23,086 nucleotides of DNA from NCBI RefSeq assembly GCF_938029845.1, contig NZ_CALHGG010000106.1:1-23086 (forward strand), given 5' to 3'. The notes under the pieces were generated by a model. It saw only the letters and a program-made list of their open reading frames with translations. It did no database searches and was not told the DNA's origin. Source of the stretch: an uncultured Capnocytophaga sp. (lineage in GTDB: Bacteria > Bacteroidota > Bacteroidia > Flavobacteriales > Flavobacteriaceae). The translations under genes were made by a program, and so were the position numbers. Numbering within the stretch: position 1 is the first letter of the stretch; the number at the start of each line of letters is the position of its first letter. Positions 7,147 through 15,045 of the stretch are shown here, in pieces.

Positions 7147-8403
7147 TTATGAATTGGTTACTAATTCTGAAAAGTCTACCAAAGGGATAGCCCCATATTT
7201 ACCATGTATATAATCCTTCTCAAAAGAGTCTTCAGCACGTATGCCATTTATTTGAGCTAAGCTATATAAGTGACTGGCGCCTTCTTTGTCTTTCTCAACA
7301 AACTCAATTTGGTCACGCCTTAGAAGATTATTGGATAGCAAAGAGGTGCCGTGAGTGACAAAAATGAACTGTGTTTGCCTATTTTCTTCTGAATTGAATA
7401 ACTGTACTATACGCTTGGTCAGCATAGGATGAAAACGCGCATCAAACTCATCAATTACCAAAGGACGTCCCTCCTTTACCGCTTCATAAATGTAAGGACT
7501 CAACTCGAAAAGCTTACGAGTACCCTCTGATTCATATTTCTCAAAAGAAAAAGTTCCGTGAGATGAGTCTCCCAGAAAATCTTTTTTGGAAACAAGCAGC
7601 AAGGATTTTTTTTGTTTCTCAAAATCAATACCTTCATCAAGTTCTATAAGTTCCAAATCACTGATCGAAGTATCTCCCTTTTTTAGCATATTAATAATAA
7701 ATGCTTTCTTATGAGCATCTGCTAAGGCTTCTTTTGCATAACTCATCATTGCTGGATTACTTAATCCACTGATTATATTGATACTACTCAGATTGCTAAT
7801 AATACGCTTGGATATTTTCCCAAAGCCAAAAGAAGCTAATACTGTAAGAAATAAATTAGTAGGCAAAAGCATTTCTTCCCCTTCGCCCCCTTGCTGAGTG
7901 AGGTTCATATAGATAACTCCTTCTGCAAAATTTGTCTTATCTATCTCAATGATAGCATGATCCTCCCGAATAAAATAGCACAATTCTTGTTTTTCTTCTT
8001 TTCCATAGAGCCATTCGGAGGTGATTTCGCCTTTTTTGACTTCAAAACCATAGCGATATCTTACCTCATCTATCCAAAAAATCATCTGGAAGAAAGCGGA
8101 CTGGTTTATAGTTTCAGTACTAACAAAGGAATTCATAAGGGAGAGTACCTTATTATCTTTCACAGAATCAGATACAATTTTTAAAAACGTATCCAAAGCC
8201 TTCACCACATTACTTTTTCCACTAGCATTCGCTCCATAAATAGCTTTTGTTTTTAGGAAAGCACTGCCTTTGTAGTTAAAGGTATGTGTAGGCTCCAAAG
8301 CCATATCCTTGGCTGAAGTTAGTGGTGCTTTGGAAAGACTTAGTGTTTGTATTTCTTTGAAAGAACGGAAGTTGCCAAAACTAAAATCTTGCAATATGAT
8401 CAT
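7147..8403 (-). CDS. AAA15-type ATPase (RloA/AbiLi-like), partner of RloB
   Basis: A 418-residue ABC/SMC-class ATPase. Walker A GANASGKS is at 57-64, the signature-like SEGTR at 292-296, Walker B PLVIDEFD at 314-321 and a switch His in FVTHGTS (His351). An N-terminal FGNFRSFKEIQTLSL segment is typical of AAA15/AAA21 sensors. In AbiL and PARIS-type systems such an ATPase scaffolds and controls a TOPRIM effector and releases it on phage infection. An upstream in-frame ATG exists at 8455-8457, adding 18 residues, but it falls in the -33 box of a clear promoter; the ATG at 8401-8403 is therefore the start. RloB follows after 5 bp. AT-rich relative to flanking housekeeping genes. Confidence 0.85.
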   Translation of the reverse strand: MIILQDFSFGNFRSFKEIQTLSLSKAPLTSAKDMALEPTHTFNYKGSAFLKTKAIYGANASGKSNVVKALDTFLKIVSDSVKDNKVLSLMNSFVSTETINQSAFFQMIFWIDEVRYRYGFEVKKGEITSEWLYGKEEKQELCYFIREDHAIIEIDKTNFAEGVIYMNLTQQGGEGEEMLLPTNLFLTVLASFGFGKISKRIISNLSSINIISGLSNPAMMSYAKEALADAHKKAFIINMLKKGDTSISDLELIELDEGIDFEKQKKSLLLVSKKDFLGDSSHGTFSFEKYESEGTRKLFELSPYIYEAVKEGRPLVIDEFDARFHPMLTKRIVQLFNSEENRQTQFIFVTHGTSLLSNNLLRRDQIEFVEKDKEGASHLYSLAQINGIRAEDSFEKDYIHGKYGAIPLVDFSELVTNS

Positions 8404-8427
8404 ATTATTATTTTTGTGTGTTACTGG

Positions 8428-8459
8428 CAAAAATACAAATAAGAAATGATTTGACAAAA
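8428..8459 (-). promoter_or_regulatory. promoter of the AAA15-RloB operon
   Basis: Minus strand TTTTG (8455-8459), 19-bp spacer, TATTTTTG (8428-8435). It gives a short leader before the ATG at 8403 and rules out the upstream in-frame ATG at 8457 for this transcript. Confidence 0.75.
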
Positions 8460-8477
8460 TATTTCTTAGGATAAGCT

Positions 8478-9062
8478 CTATTGATAGCGTCCCTTATAAA
8501 CTTCTTTGGCTATCTGTGTGTATTTTGTTATGAAATCAGTCTTATGAGCCGTATAAGCATCCCTATCATGTTCATAAGGTTTCCACAAGGAAATTTTAAG
8601 CGCCTCATATTGCCTTGCCACTAACAAATGTTCCTGCAAATAGTCCCGAAAATACAACTCATCATTATCTCCCCAATAGCGCAAATGTAAGTGAAATACC
8701 TTATCTGAAAAACCTTGTAACGTATATCCTTTGTTAAAAGAGATCCTCGTAGGAGACTCATTCATACAGAGATAACCTGCCTGAAGAAGCACTTCCTTTA
8801 TCTGTGAAAGTGGAGTGGTCAAATCCAACTCCACTAATATATCTATAATCGGTTTTGCCCATATTTCACCAATGGCAGTACTGCCTATATGACTAATCCT
8901 AAGCACCTTATCAGATGGTAATCGCTGCTGAAGAAATGACTTTTCTTCTTCAAACCATTCTTTCCAAAGTGGGTTAAAAGGCGAAAGAATAATGGGAAAT
9001 AGTTCCCATAGTTCTGCGAGCGACATCCTGAGCAATGGATTGGTCTGTTCATCATTGGTCAT
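8478..9062 (-). CDS. GrpB family (UPF0157) nucleotidyltransferase-fold protein
   Basis: A 194-residue soluble protein. The family core is HIGSTAIGEIWAKPIIDILV (58-77), resembling the GS...D.D nucleotidyltransferase motif, followed by LRYWGDNDELYFRDYLQEH and the C-terminal YEALKISL and helix-rich tail. Members are found alone or fused to dephospho-CoA kinase; their substrate is not established. The gene starts 18 bp after the polA stop in the same direction and likely shares its transcript. An N-terminal extension of about 25 residues precedes the usual family start. Confidence in the family is good; the biological role is unknown. Confidence 0.85.
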   Translation of the reverse strand: MTNDEQTNPLLRMSLAELWELFPIILSPFNPLWKEWFEEEKSFLQQRLPSDKVLRISHIGSTAIGEIWAKPIIDILVELDLTTPLSQIKEVLLQAGYLCMNESPTRISFNKGYTLQGFSDKVFHLHLRYWGDNDELYFRDYLQEHLLVARQYEALKISLWKPYEHDRDAYTAHKTDFITKYTQIAKEVYKGRYQ

Positions 9063-9080
9063 TAGTAATTTACCTTTATG

Positions 9081-11867
9081 TTAGTGCGCCTCCAACCAGT
9101 TATTTCCTGTTCCTATCTCCACGATAAGAGGAACAGATAGTTTGTAAGCCAGCTGCATTTCCTCCCTGATGAGTGGGGTTACCACTTCCAATTCAGCTTT
9201 GGGAACATCAAAGAGCAATTCGTCATGTACTTGTAGGAGCATTCGGGTAGCCAATTTTTCCTTTTCAAGGCGCTGAGCGATACGTACCATTGCTATTTTG
9301 ATGATATCAGCAGCACTTCCCTGTATAGGGGCGTTCACTGCATTGCGTTCGGCAGCACCTCGGACAACTTGATTGCGTGAATACACATCAGGCAGATAAC
9401 GACGGCGACCTAAGAGGGTCTGTACATACCCATGTTCACGGGCAAAGAAAAGCTGTTTTTCTATATACGTCTTTAGCTTAGGGTAAGTCTGGTAATAGGT
9501 ATCAATCAGTTCCTTACTTTGACTACGACTTAGGGAGGTTTGCTGGCTTAGCCCGATGGCTGATACCCCATAGATAATCCCAAAGTTAACCGTCTTGGCA
9601 TGGCTACGTTGCTCTTTGGTTACTGCCTCCAAGGGTACTCCAAAAACCTTGGCAGCGGTAGAGCGGTGGATATCCTGCCCTTGAAGAAACGCCTCTATCA
9701 TGTGGTCTTCCTCACTTAGTGCTGCAATGATGCGCAGCTCTATCTGAGAATAGTCGGCCGAAAGGAGGGTATAGTCCTCATTGCGAGGTACAAAAGCCTT
9801 TCTGATTTGGCTGCCTCGTGGTGTACGAATAGGAATGTTTTGCAAATTAGGTTGATTGCTACTAAGCCTACCTGTGGCGGTTACTGCCTGCATGAAGGTC
9901 GTATGAACACGCCCTGTACGTGGATTCACTTCACGAGGAAGCGCCTCTATATAAGTGCTTTGTAGTTTCTGCAAAGCACGGAATTCCAATACATTGGCAA
10001 CGATAGGATGCTGGGAAGCCAACTCAGAGAGCACCTCCTCAGAGGTTGCATATTGTCCTGTCTTGGTCTTTTTCGGCTTGGAGAGCAACTTCAACTTCTC
10101 AAAGAGAATATCCCCCAACTGCTTAGGTGAAGAGAGGTTAAAGGACTCCCCTGCTTGATCAAATATAGCTGTTTGTAACGCTATCAGATCGGTATTGATC
10201 TCCTTAGAAAGCTCCCCAAGGAAATGGGTATCTAGCCGAATTCCTTCGTATTCCATTTGTGCCAATACTTGTACTAAAGGCGCCTCTACCTCCGTAAAAA
10301 GTTGAGTCATTTGGTCTTTTTCCAACAATGGGAGAAAAGTATGCTTGAGCTGGAGCGTTACATCGGTATCCTCCACTGCGTATTCCTTTTGCAGTTCAGC
10401 AGATACGGAACGCATAGTAAGCTGCCCTTTGCCTTTTTTTCCTATAAGAGTATCTATGGCAATAGGGGTATATTCCAAATAAGCCTCCGCAAGTAAGTCC
10501 ATGTTGTGGCGCATATCTGGATTGAGCAAGTAATGGGCTATCATAGTATCAAATAATAGACCACGGACAATAATCCCATAATTGGTCAATACTTTCAGGT
10601 CATACTTAAGATTTTGTCCTATCTTAAGTATATTTTCTGCCTCAAAAAACGGTTTCAATACCAAAAGCCATTGTTTTGCCAAGGAGGAATCCTCAGGAAA
10701 GAGGATATAATACCCCTTATGTACCTCCCATGAAAGGGCTAAGCCCACTATCTGTGCCTCCATTTCATTCAAAGAAGTCGTTTCTGTATCAAAACACACT
10801 TCTTTTTGTGCTAAAAGTTCAGGTAATAAGGCTTCTATCTCTGCTTGAGTTGTGAGTAATTGGTATTGGTGAGGTACATCCTTAATCGTTTTAAGTTTTT
10901 TGGTAGGAAGTACTTGAGAAAGCGCTGATGTTGTAGCTACAGGAGAGGTGAGTCCCGCCAAAGAAAACAAATCGGGCTGAGCAGCAGGAGCCACCCCAAA
11001 GGCTTTTTGTAGGGTACTGAGCATAGTACGGAACTCCAATTCCTCAAAGATAGGTTCTATCTTGTCCATCTGAGGAGCGGAAAGTTCAAAATCCTTTTCG
11101 TCAAAGGTGACAGGCACATCCAAGAGGATACGAGCAAGGGTTTTGGAGAGTAACCCCTTTTCCTTATTAGCCTCAATATTCTCACGGAGCTTACCCTTGA
11201 GCTTATCTGTATTGGCTAAGAGGTTTTCCATAGAGCCAAATTCCTTAAGGAGCTTTTGGGCTGTCTTCTCGCCTACCCCAGGTAGACCAGGGATATTATC
11301 CACCGCATCGCCCATCATACCTAGAAGGTCTATCACCTGCTCAGGTCGTTCCACTTGAAAGTTCTCTTTGACCTCTTCTACCCCCCATATCTCCACCTCA
11401 TTCCCTCCACGAGCTGGCTTATACATAAAGATATTAGGGGACACTAACTGACCGAAATCCTTATCTGGAGTTACCATATATACGGTATATCCTTGTTTTT
11501 CAGCCTGTTTGGAAAGGGTTCCTATTATATCATCCGCCTCATAGCCTTCCTTTTCAAGAATGGGAATCTGCATGGCCTCCAAAATCTGATGAATATAAGG
11601 AATGGCTAGACGAATTGCCTCTGGAGTCTCATCGCGATTGGCCTTATATTCGGGGAAAATAGCCAAACGTTGCTGACTTCCTCCCTTATCAAAGCATACA
11701 GCCAAAAGGTGAGGTTGTTCCTTTCGGATTACCTCCAACAAGGAGTTCATAAACCCTACGATCGCAGAAGTATTCATTCCTTTGGAATTGATACGAGGGT
11801 TCTTGATAAAAGCATAATACCCTCTGAATATCAAGGCATAAGCATCTAAAAGAAATAATTTTTTCAT
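9081..11867 (-). CDS. polA: DNA polymerase I
   Basis: A complete 928-residue PolA. Residues 1 to about 290 form the 5'-3' flap exonuclease (LLDAY at 6-10, GYEADDIIGTL at 108-118, TPDKDFGQL at 133-141, GDAVDNIPGLPGVGEKTA at 186-203). Residues about 335-520 form the 3'-5' exonuclease with all DEDDy residues kept: Asp360 and Glu362 in CFDTETTS, Asp423, Tyr496 and Asp500, so proofreading should be active. The polymerase domain has TATGRLSSNQPNLQNIP (663-679), DYSQIELR with Asp705, and VHDELLF with Asp882. It fills gaps and removes primers in replication and repair. It follows yceI and a hairpin at 11891-11923, and is followed by the GrpB-family gene. The length matches the family norm. Confidence 0.98.
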   Translation of the reverse strand: MKKLFLLDAYALIFRGYYAFIKNPRINSKGMNTSAIVGFMNSLLEVIRKEQPHLLAVCFDKGGSQQRLAIFPEYKANRDETPEAIRLAIPYIHQILEAMQIPILEKEGYEADDIIGTLSKQAEKQGYTVYMVTPDKDFGQLVSPNIFMYKPARGGNEVEIWGVEEVKENFQVERPEQVIDLLGMMGDAVDNIPGLPGVGEKTAQKLLKEFGSMENLLANTDKLKGKLRENIEANKEKGLLSKTLARILLDVPVTFDEKDFELSAPQMDKIEPIFEELEFRTMLSTLQKAFGVAPAAQPDLFSLAGLTSPVATTSALSQVLPTKKLKTIKDVPHQYQLLTTQAEIEALLPELLAQKEVCFDTETTSLNEMEAQIVGLALSWEVHKGYYILFPEDSSLAKQWLLVLKPFFEAENILKIGQNLKYDLKVLTNYGIIVRGLLFDTMIAHYLLNPDMRHNMDLLAEAYLEYTPIAIDTLIGKKGKGQLTMRSVSAELQKEYAVEDTDVTLQLKHTFLPLLEKDQMTQLFTEVEAPLVQVLAQMEYEGIRLDTHFLGELSKEINTDLIALQTAIFDQAGESFNLSSPKQLGDILFEKLKLLSKPKKTKTGQYATSEEVLSELASQHPIVANVLEFRALQKLQSTYIEALPREVNPRTGRVHTTFMQAVTATGRLSSNQPNLQNIPIRTPRGSQIRKAFVPRNEDYTLLSADYSQIELRIIAALSEEDHMIEAFLQGQDIHRSTAAKVFGVPLEAVTKEQRSHAKTVNFGIIYGVSAIGLSQQTSLSRSQSKELIDTYYQTYPKLKTYIEKQLFFAREHGYVQTLLGRRRYLPDVYSRNQVVRGAAERNAVNAPIQGSAADIIKIAMVRIAQRLEKEKLATRMLLQVHDELLFDVPKAELEVVTPLIREEMQLAYKLSVPLIVEIGTGNNWLEAH

Positions 11868-11890
11868 CTCAATATATTCTTTTTAAAGAA

Positions 11891-11923
11891 ATACCTTTGG
11901 TAAAAAGACTTCACCAAAGGTAT
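11891..11923. terminator. perfect 11-bp hairpin between yceI and polA, both arms carrying a -7 box
   Basis: ATACCTTTGGT (11891-11901) and its exact complement ACCAAAGGTAT (11913-11923) flank an 11-nt loop. It follows the YceI stop by 34 bp and on the minus strand is followed by TTTC and a T/A stretch, so it may end yceI transcripts. Each arm also contains TACCTTTG, a consensus Bacteroidota -7 box: minus-strand copy at 11915-11922, plus-strand copy at 11892-11899. The minus-strand copy sits 48 bp before the polA ATG and could be its promoter, but no -33 element is present at 19 bp. Confidence 0.6.
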
Positions 11924-11957
11924 CTCCAACAAAAACATAAAAATTCACAAGCACAGA

Positions 11958-12527
11958 CTAGAAATTGGGCATCACAAATGTATGAATAGTGAAATTATCC
12001 TCAATGGCCTTGTCTCCTAAGTTAGAGAAAAAGCTGCCTGAACCATACTTGATATCATACTGTGTACGATTGATTACCACAGTAGAGGCAAAACCTTCTA
12101 CGGCTGTTCTGAGTAATTCAACTGTTATAGGCTTGGTAATCCCCTTTATAGTAAGATCCCCCTCAGCCTTGTAGCCTGCTTGTGTTTTAGTTACCTTCTT
12201 AAGCACTAAAGTAGCCGTTGGAAATTTCTTTACAGCAAAGAAATCATCGGACTTAAGGTGCTCTTCGAGCTTTGCTTTCCCTTTAACATCCATACCCTCG
12301 TCAGTAACAGTTAAGGTGTTCATATCTACTACAAAAGAACCTCCTATAAGTTCATTATTCTTGTAGGTAAATTCCCCTGAGCTAAAGGTAAGGGTACCCT
12401 GATGAGCTGCACCCACTACTTTTTTAGCCTCCCATTGGAGATTGCTGGCTTGTAAGTGGAGTTTTTTAGTTTGTCCCATAGCTACTGTTGCTATGAGTAA
12501 TACAAAAATGCTTAGTAAATTTCTCAT
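11958..12527 (-). CDS. YceI family periplasmic protein
   Basis: A 189-residue secreted protein with signal peptide MRNLLSIFVLLIATVAMG, probably cleaved before Gln19. The lipocalin-like YceI barrel is recognisable from VVGAAHQGTLTFSSGEF (37-53), a stretch with VDMNTLTVTD, LEEHLKSDDFFAVKKFPTA (87-105), and GDLTIKGITKPITVEL (118-133). YceI proteins bind isoprenoid or other amphiphilic lipids in the periplasm; the physiological role varies and is not fixed by the sequence. It has its own promoter (12551-12582) and is followed by a hairpin before polA. Family assignment is secure. Confidence 0.93.
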   Translation of the reverse strand: MRNLLSIFVLLIATVAMGQTKKLHLQASNLQWEAKKVVGAAHQGTLTFSSGEFTYKNNELIGGSFVVDMNTLTVTDEGMDVKGKAKLEEHLKSDDFFAVKKFPTATLVLKKVTKTQAGYKAEGDLTIKGITKPITVELLRTAVEGFASTVVINRTQYDIKYGSGSFFSNLGDKAIEDNFTIHTFVMPNF

Positions 12528-12550
12528 AAGAATTAGTATTTATCACAGGG

Positions 12551-12582
12551 CAAAGGTAGTAATAAAAACGGAATAAACAAGA
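12551..12582 (-). promoter_or_regulatory. promoter of the yceI-like gene
   Basis: Minus strand TCTTG (12578-12582), 19-bp spacer, TACCTTTG (12551-12558), ending 24 bp before the ATG. The spacing equals that of the hicA and AAA15 promoters. Confidence 0.7.
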
Positions 12583-12596
12583 GAGAAGCTAAAAAA

Positions 12597-13637
12597 TTAA
12601 TTGGACAATATAGCGTCCTCGAACTCTACCTTAAAGTTTTCTGTTACATATCGTTGTATCTTATCCTTATGGGCTTCATCGGAATAGAGTAAGACCGCCT
12701 TTAGCTCTTTGTGCTGCGCAAGGAAGTCCTTAGCTTTCTCTATGCCCCCCAAGGCCATGAGTGTAGTAGCGTAGCCATCGGCAAGCATGGCCGAAGGTGC
12801 TATCACAGTAGCACTGAGCAGGTTACTTGGTTGTGGGCGACCTGTCTTGGGATTAAGGGTATGCACATATTTCTGCCCTGTAAGAGAATCCGTCCAGAGC
12901 TTGCGATAATTGCCCGAAGTAGCTAGTCCACAATCGGTTAGTTCCACCGTCGCAACAATTTCCCTGTCTTCATCAGGCTTTTGCAACGGATTGTCTATGC
13001 CTATCGTCCAAGACTTGCCCTTGAGGGTATTTCGCCCATGAATGACTATTTCACCCCCTACCTCTACAATAAAATTAGTAATCTGTTTAGAGAGGAAATA
13101 ACCAGCAATTACATCGGAGGTATAACCCTGCGCTATTGCATTGAAATTCAACTGTATATTAGGATTATCTTTTTCTACAAAAGTATCCTTAGGGGTAGTT
13201 GCCACATGTACCTTATCCATACCTGTTAGAGCAAGCAAACTATCTATTTGCTTTTGAGTAGGAGGGGTATGATTTTCCTTTTTCCCAAAGCCCCAAGCGT
13301 TGATCAGTTGCCCTATGGAAGGGTCAAAGATACCATCGCTCTGCTTATATATATCCATAGAGGCCGACAGCACTTTCTCAAAATGAGAATCTATAGGTAG
13401 GTGTTCGCCCTTGTTAATCTTGGTTATCAATGAGTTATCTATATAAGTAGACATAGATAGGTCTATCATCTTCAGTATAGAATCCACCGCCGTCTTCTCT
13501 ATGGGCTTCTGAGCTATATAAGTAATGCCATAGGTAGTGCCTTGTGCCTCTCCCCGTATGTAATAAACATTTTCTTTGGACATTTGCTGACAAGCAACGG
13601 CTACAACTGCCGCACATAAAATGTATAGGTATTTCAT
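12597..13637 (-). CDS. apbE: FAD:protein FMN transferase (ApbE), lipoprotein
   Basis: A 346-residue protein with a lipoprotein signal ending at Cys16 (VAVAC), so it is anchored in an envelope membrane. ApbE landmarks: STYIDNSLITKIN (63-75), FDPSIGQLINAWGFGK (104-119), LNFNAIAQGYTSD (163-175), VEVGGEI (191-197), ATSGNYRK (239-246), HTLNPKTGRP (259-268) and the Mg2+-binding ADGYATT (286-292, Asp287, Thr291). The enzyme attaches FMN from FAD through a phosphoester to Thr/Ser of redox proteins such as NqrB, NqrC and RnfG. The ATG directly abuts the TAA of the upstream small gene (TAAATG), so translation is probably coupled. No Nqr or Rnf subunit genes are in the window, so the target is unknown. 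The gene is full length. Confidence 0.95.
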   Translation of the reverse strand: MKYLYILCAAVVAVACQQMSKENVYYIRGEAQGTTYGITYIAQKPIEKTAVDSILKMIDLSMSTYIDNSLITKINKGEHLPIDSHFEKVLSASMDIYKQSDGIFDPSIGQLINAWGFGKKENHTPPTQKQIDSLLALTGMDKVHVATTPKDTFVEKDNPNIQLNFNAIAQGYTSDVIAGYFLSKQITNFIVEVGGEIVIHGRNTLKGKSWTIGIDNPLQKPDEDREIVATVELTDCGLATSGNYRKLWTDSLTGQKYVHTLNPKTGRPQPSNLLSATVIAPSAMLADGYATTLMALGGIEKAKDFLAQHKELKAVLLYSDEAHKDKIQRYVTENFKVEFEDAILSN

Positions 13638-13997
13638 TTATTCAATCTTTAATAATCCTCTAAAATCCACTTGGTAGGACTTACCTTGCTCCAATGGTGC
13701 CAAGGGATTGGCTACATCATAGAGTCCTACCCCAGCCCAATAGGTATCGGCTTGGTGTTCCTCGGCTTTCTGGCGTACTTTCTCCATAAAGGCAGGGTCA
13801 TACACATCGGGGTCATCCCCCTGCAGAATAGGGCGTACGATGATAAAACTCTTCTTCCCTTGGGGGTCTATACAGACAAACTGTGGGTTCTTCTTGCGAT
13901 CACTATTGACCAACAGAAACTCCCAACCCAGCTCCTGCAAGGCCTCTCCTACGATATTCATCGCTAAATTATGTAATTCTTGTTCGGTTAATGGCAT
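13638..13997 (-). CDS. small conserved protein upstream of apbE (often labelled 'NqrF-like', probably wrongly)
   Basis: A 119-residue soluble protein with no membrane segment, ferredoxin-type cysteine cluster or flavin motif. The N-terminus LTEQELHNLAMNIVG (3-17) and the motif KKNPQFVCIDPQGK (36-49) match a small family that in Flavobacteria lies beside apbE and is commonly annotated as Na+-translocating NADH-quinone reductase subunit F. True NqrF is about 400 residues with 2Fe-2S and FAD domains, so that label does not fit. The tight junction with apbE (stop and start abut) suggests a shared role in flavin loading or electron transfer, but the function is unknown. The leader carries a heptad array starting 3 bp from the ATG. 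Confidence 0.8.
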   Translation of the reverse strand: MPLTEQELHNLAMNIVGEALQELGWEFLLVNSDRKKNPQFVCIDPQGKKSFIIVRPILQGDDPDVYDPAFMEKVRQKAEEHQADTYWAGVGLYDVANPLAPLEQGKSYQVDFRGLLKIE

Positions 13998-13999
13998 TC

Positions 14000-14048
14000 T
14001 TAATTGTTAATTATCAATTGTCAATTGTTAATAGCTGATTACTAAATA
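14000..14048 (+). repeat. heptad repeat array upstream of the apbE operon
   Basis: Seven in-phase 7-bp units: TTAATTG, TTAATTA, TCAATTG, TCAATTG, TTAATAG, CTGATTA, CTAAATA. It lies in the leader of the small gene upstream of apbE, 3 bp from its ATG, and degrades gradually away from it. Confidence 0.7.
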
Positions 14049-14059
14049 CCGACTGGCTT

Positions 14060-14245
14060 CTAGACGTTCAAAAAGACTTCTGCAGGTTCTGTAGGCACTC
14101 CTTTTGCTTCTTCTATTGCTTGTAAGTCCTCTAAATCCTCTAATTCTTCATATAATTGAGCTATTTTCAAAAGTTCTTCGTATTCGTCCTTCCTGACCAA
14201 TAAAAGATGATTTCCTTGCTCAAGCCAGCAAGTAACAGAGTCTGG
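14060..14245 (-). pseudogene. decayed antitoxin-like reading frame (Phd/YefM-type C-terminus)
   Basis: An open frame of about 61 codons between a TAG at 14246-14248 and a TAG at 14060-14062, with no ATG. The translation includes GNHLLLVRKDEYEELLK, then a Glu/Leu-rich helix, and ends in GVPTEPAEVFLNV. The 'LLLV..DEYEEL' pattern and acidic helical tail resemble the central strand and C-terminal half of Phd/YefM or RelB-like antitoxins. No toxin gene is adjacent. A consensus -7 box (TACATTTG) lies just upstream, as if left from the lost gene. A translation start at the TTG in LLLV is possible but would remove the DNA-binding part. I regard it as a relic; the homology is by pattern only. Confidence 0.35.
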
Positions 14246-14260
14246 CTACTGATCAAAGGG

Positions 14261-14268
14261 CAAATGTA
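14261..14268 (-). promoter_or_regulatory. putative -7 box toward the relic and the apbE operon
   Basis: Minus strand TACATTTG, a TAnnTTTG match. No clear -33 element at 19 bp. It is the only good box found upstream of the small gene-apbE operon, giving a leader of about 260 nt. Confidence 0.4.
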
Positions 14269-14311
14269 CGAAATTAATAGAGAATTACGACGAAAAACTG
14301 TTATTTTTTTG

Positions 14312-14319
14312 TACCTTTG
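14312..14319 (+). promoter_or_regulatory. putative -7 box of the alkD-like gene
   Basis: TACCTTTG, a consensus match, 24 bp before the ATG at 14344. It shows that an in-frame TTG at 14317, which lies inside the box, cannot be the start codon. No convincing -33 element. Confidence 0.6.
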
Positions 14320-14343
14320 TCTTCTCTAACAAACCGTCCTATC

Positions 14344-15045
14344 ATGCCAAAAGACAGCTCCTTTACCTCCTTACTATTTGCTTTACAAGATGTCCCCTAT
14401 GGTGATTTCACCCATAAGCTCATCCCTACCCTCTCCCGTGAGCGTATCATCGGGGTACGCCTGCCTGCACTACGCAAAGTAGCCAAAGACCTCACTAAGC
14501 AACAGCCCAAAACCGTAGCGCAATTTCTCAACTCACTTCCCCACTACTACCATGAGGAAAACCTATTACATGGCTTTCTTATAGAACAAATCAAAGCCTT
14601 TGACCAGGCAATCGCGTATACGGAAGCCTTCCTGCCCTATATAGACAATTGGGCGGTGTGTGATACCTTTTCTCCTAAGCTCTTCCAAAAGCATCCCAAA
14701 GAGACCTATACCCATATCCTCCAGTGGCTCAAAAGCCCACAGCCCTACACCATTCGCTATGGCATAGGGCTGCTGTTGTCCAATTACTTAGATGACTACT
14801 TTGAGAGCGAAATGCTCTCCCTTGTCGCCAGTATCCAGTCGGACGAATATTATGTCAATATGATGATTGCTTGGTATCTTGCCACTGCCTTGGCCAAGCA
14901 GTATGAAGCAACCCTGCCCCTTATCCAAAGCCAAACCCTCTCCCCCTTTGTACAAAACAAAACCATCCAAAAAGCCCGCGAAAGTAGGAGAATAACTCAG
15001 GAGGTGAAGAATTTTTTACTTCAATATAAATTACCTATTTCATGA
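14344..15045 (+). CDS. DNA alkylation repair protein, AlkD-like
   Basis: A 233-residue all-helical HEAT-like protein of the DNA_alkylation (AlkD) family. Features include GVRLPALRKVAKDL (37-50), YIDNWAVCDTFSPKLF (99-114, with Trp103 and Asp107 in the place of the AlkD catalytic surface) and EYYVNMMIAWYLATALAKQY (168-187, Trp177). AlkD enzymes excise N3- and N7-alkylated purines by trapping flipped-out nucleotides through stacking tryptophans and an Asp. Several Bacteroidota members have not been tested. The ATG at 14344 is chosen because the alternative TTG at 14317 is inside the promoter box. The stop overlaps the next gene (ATGA), so the two products are probably made together. Confidence 0.88.
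   Translation: MPKDSSFTSLLFALQDVPYGDFTHKLIPTLSRERIIGVRLPALRKVAKDLTKQQPKTVAQFLNSLPHYYHEENLLHGFLIEQIKAFDQAIAYTEAFLPYIDNWAVCDTFSPKLFQKHPKETYTHILQWLKSPQPYTIRYGIGLLLSNYLDDYFESEMLSLVASIQSDEYYVNMMIAWYLATALAKQYEATLPLIQSQTLSPFVQNKTIQKARESRRITQEVKNFLLQYKLPIS

Larger units (their letters stand above)
13998..14343. other. intergenic divide between the apbE operon and alkD-like gene
   Basis: This 346-bp stretch has no complete gene. It holds a seven-unit heptad array (14000-14048), a start-less antitoxin-like reading frame on the minus strand (14060-14245), a minus-strand -7 box (14261-14268) that could serve the apbE operon, and a plus-strand -7 box (14312-14319) for the alkD-like gene. Confidence 0.7.

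Noticed and set aside
8404..8457. Eighteen-residue N-terminal extension of the AAA15 ATPase
   Set aside because: The upstream ATG lies in the -33 element and the extension contains the -7 box, so it would not be on the transcript; the ATPase family starts near the next ATG.
14317..14343. TTG start adding nine residues to the AlkD-like protein
   Set aside because: The TTG is within the TACCTTTG promoter box; the ATG at 14344 is the sensible start.
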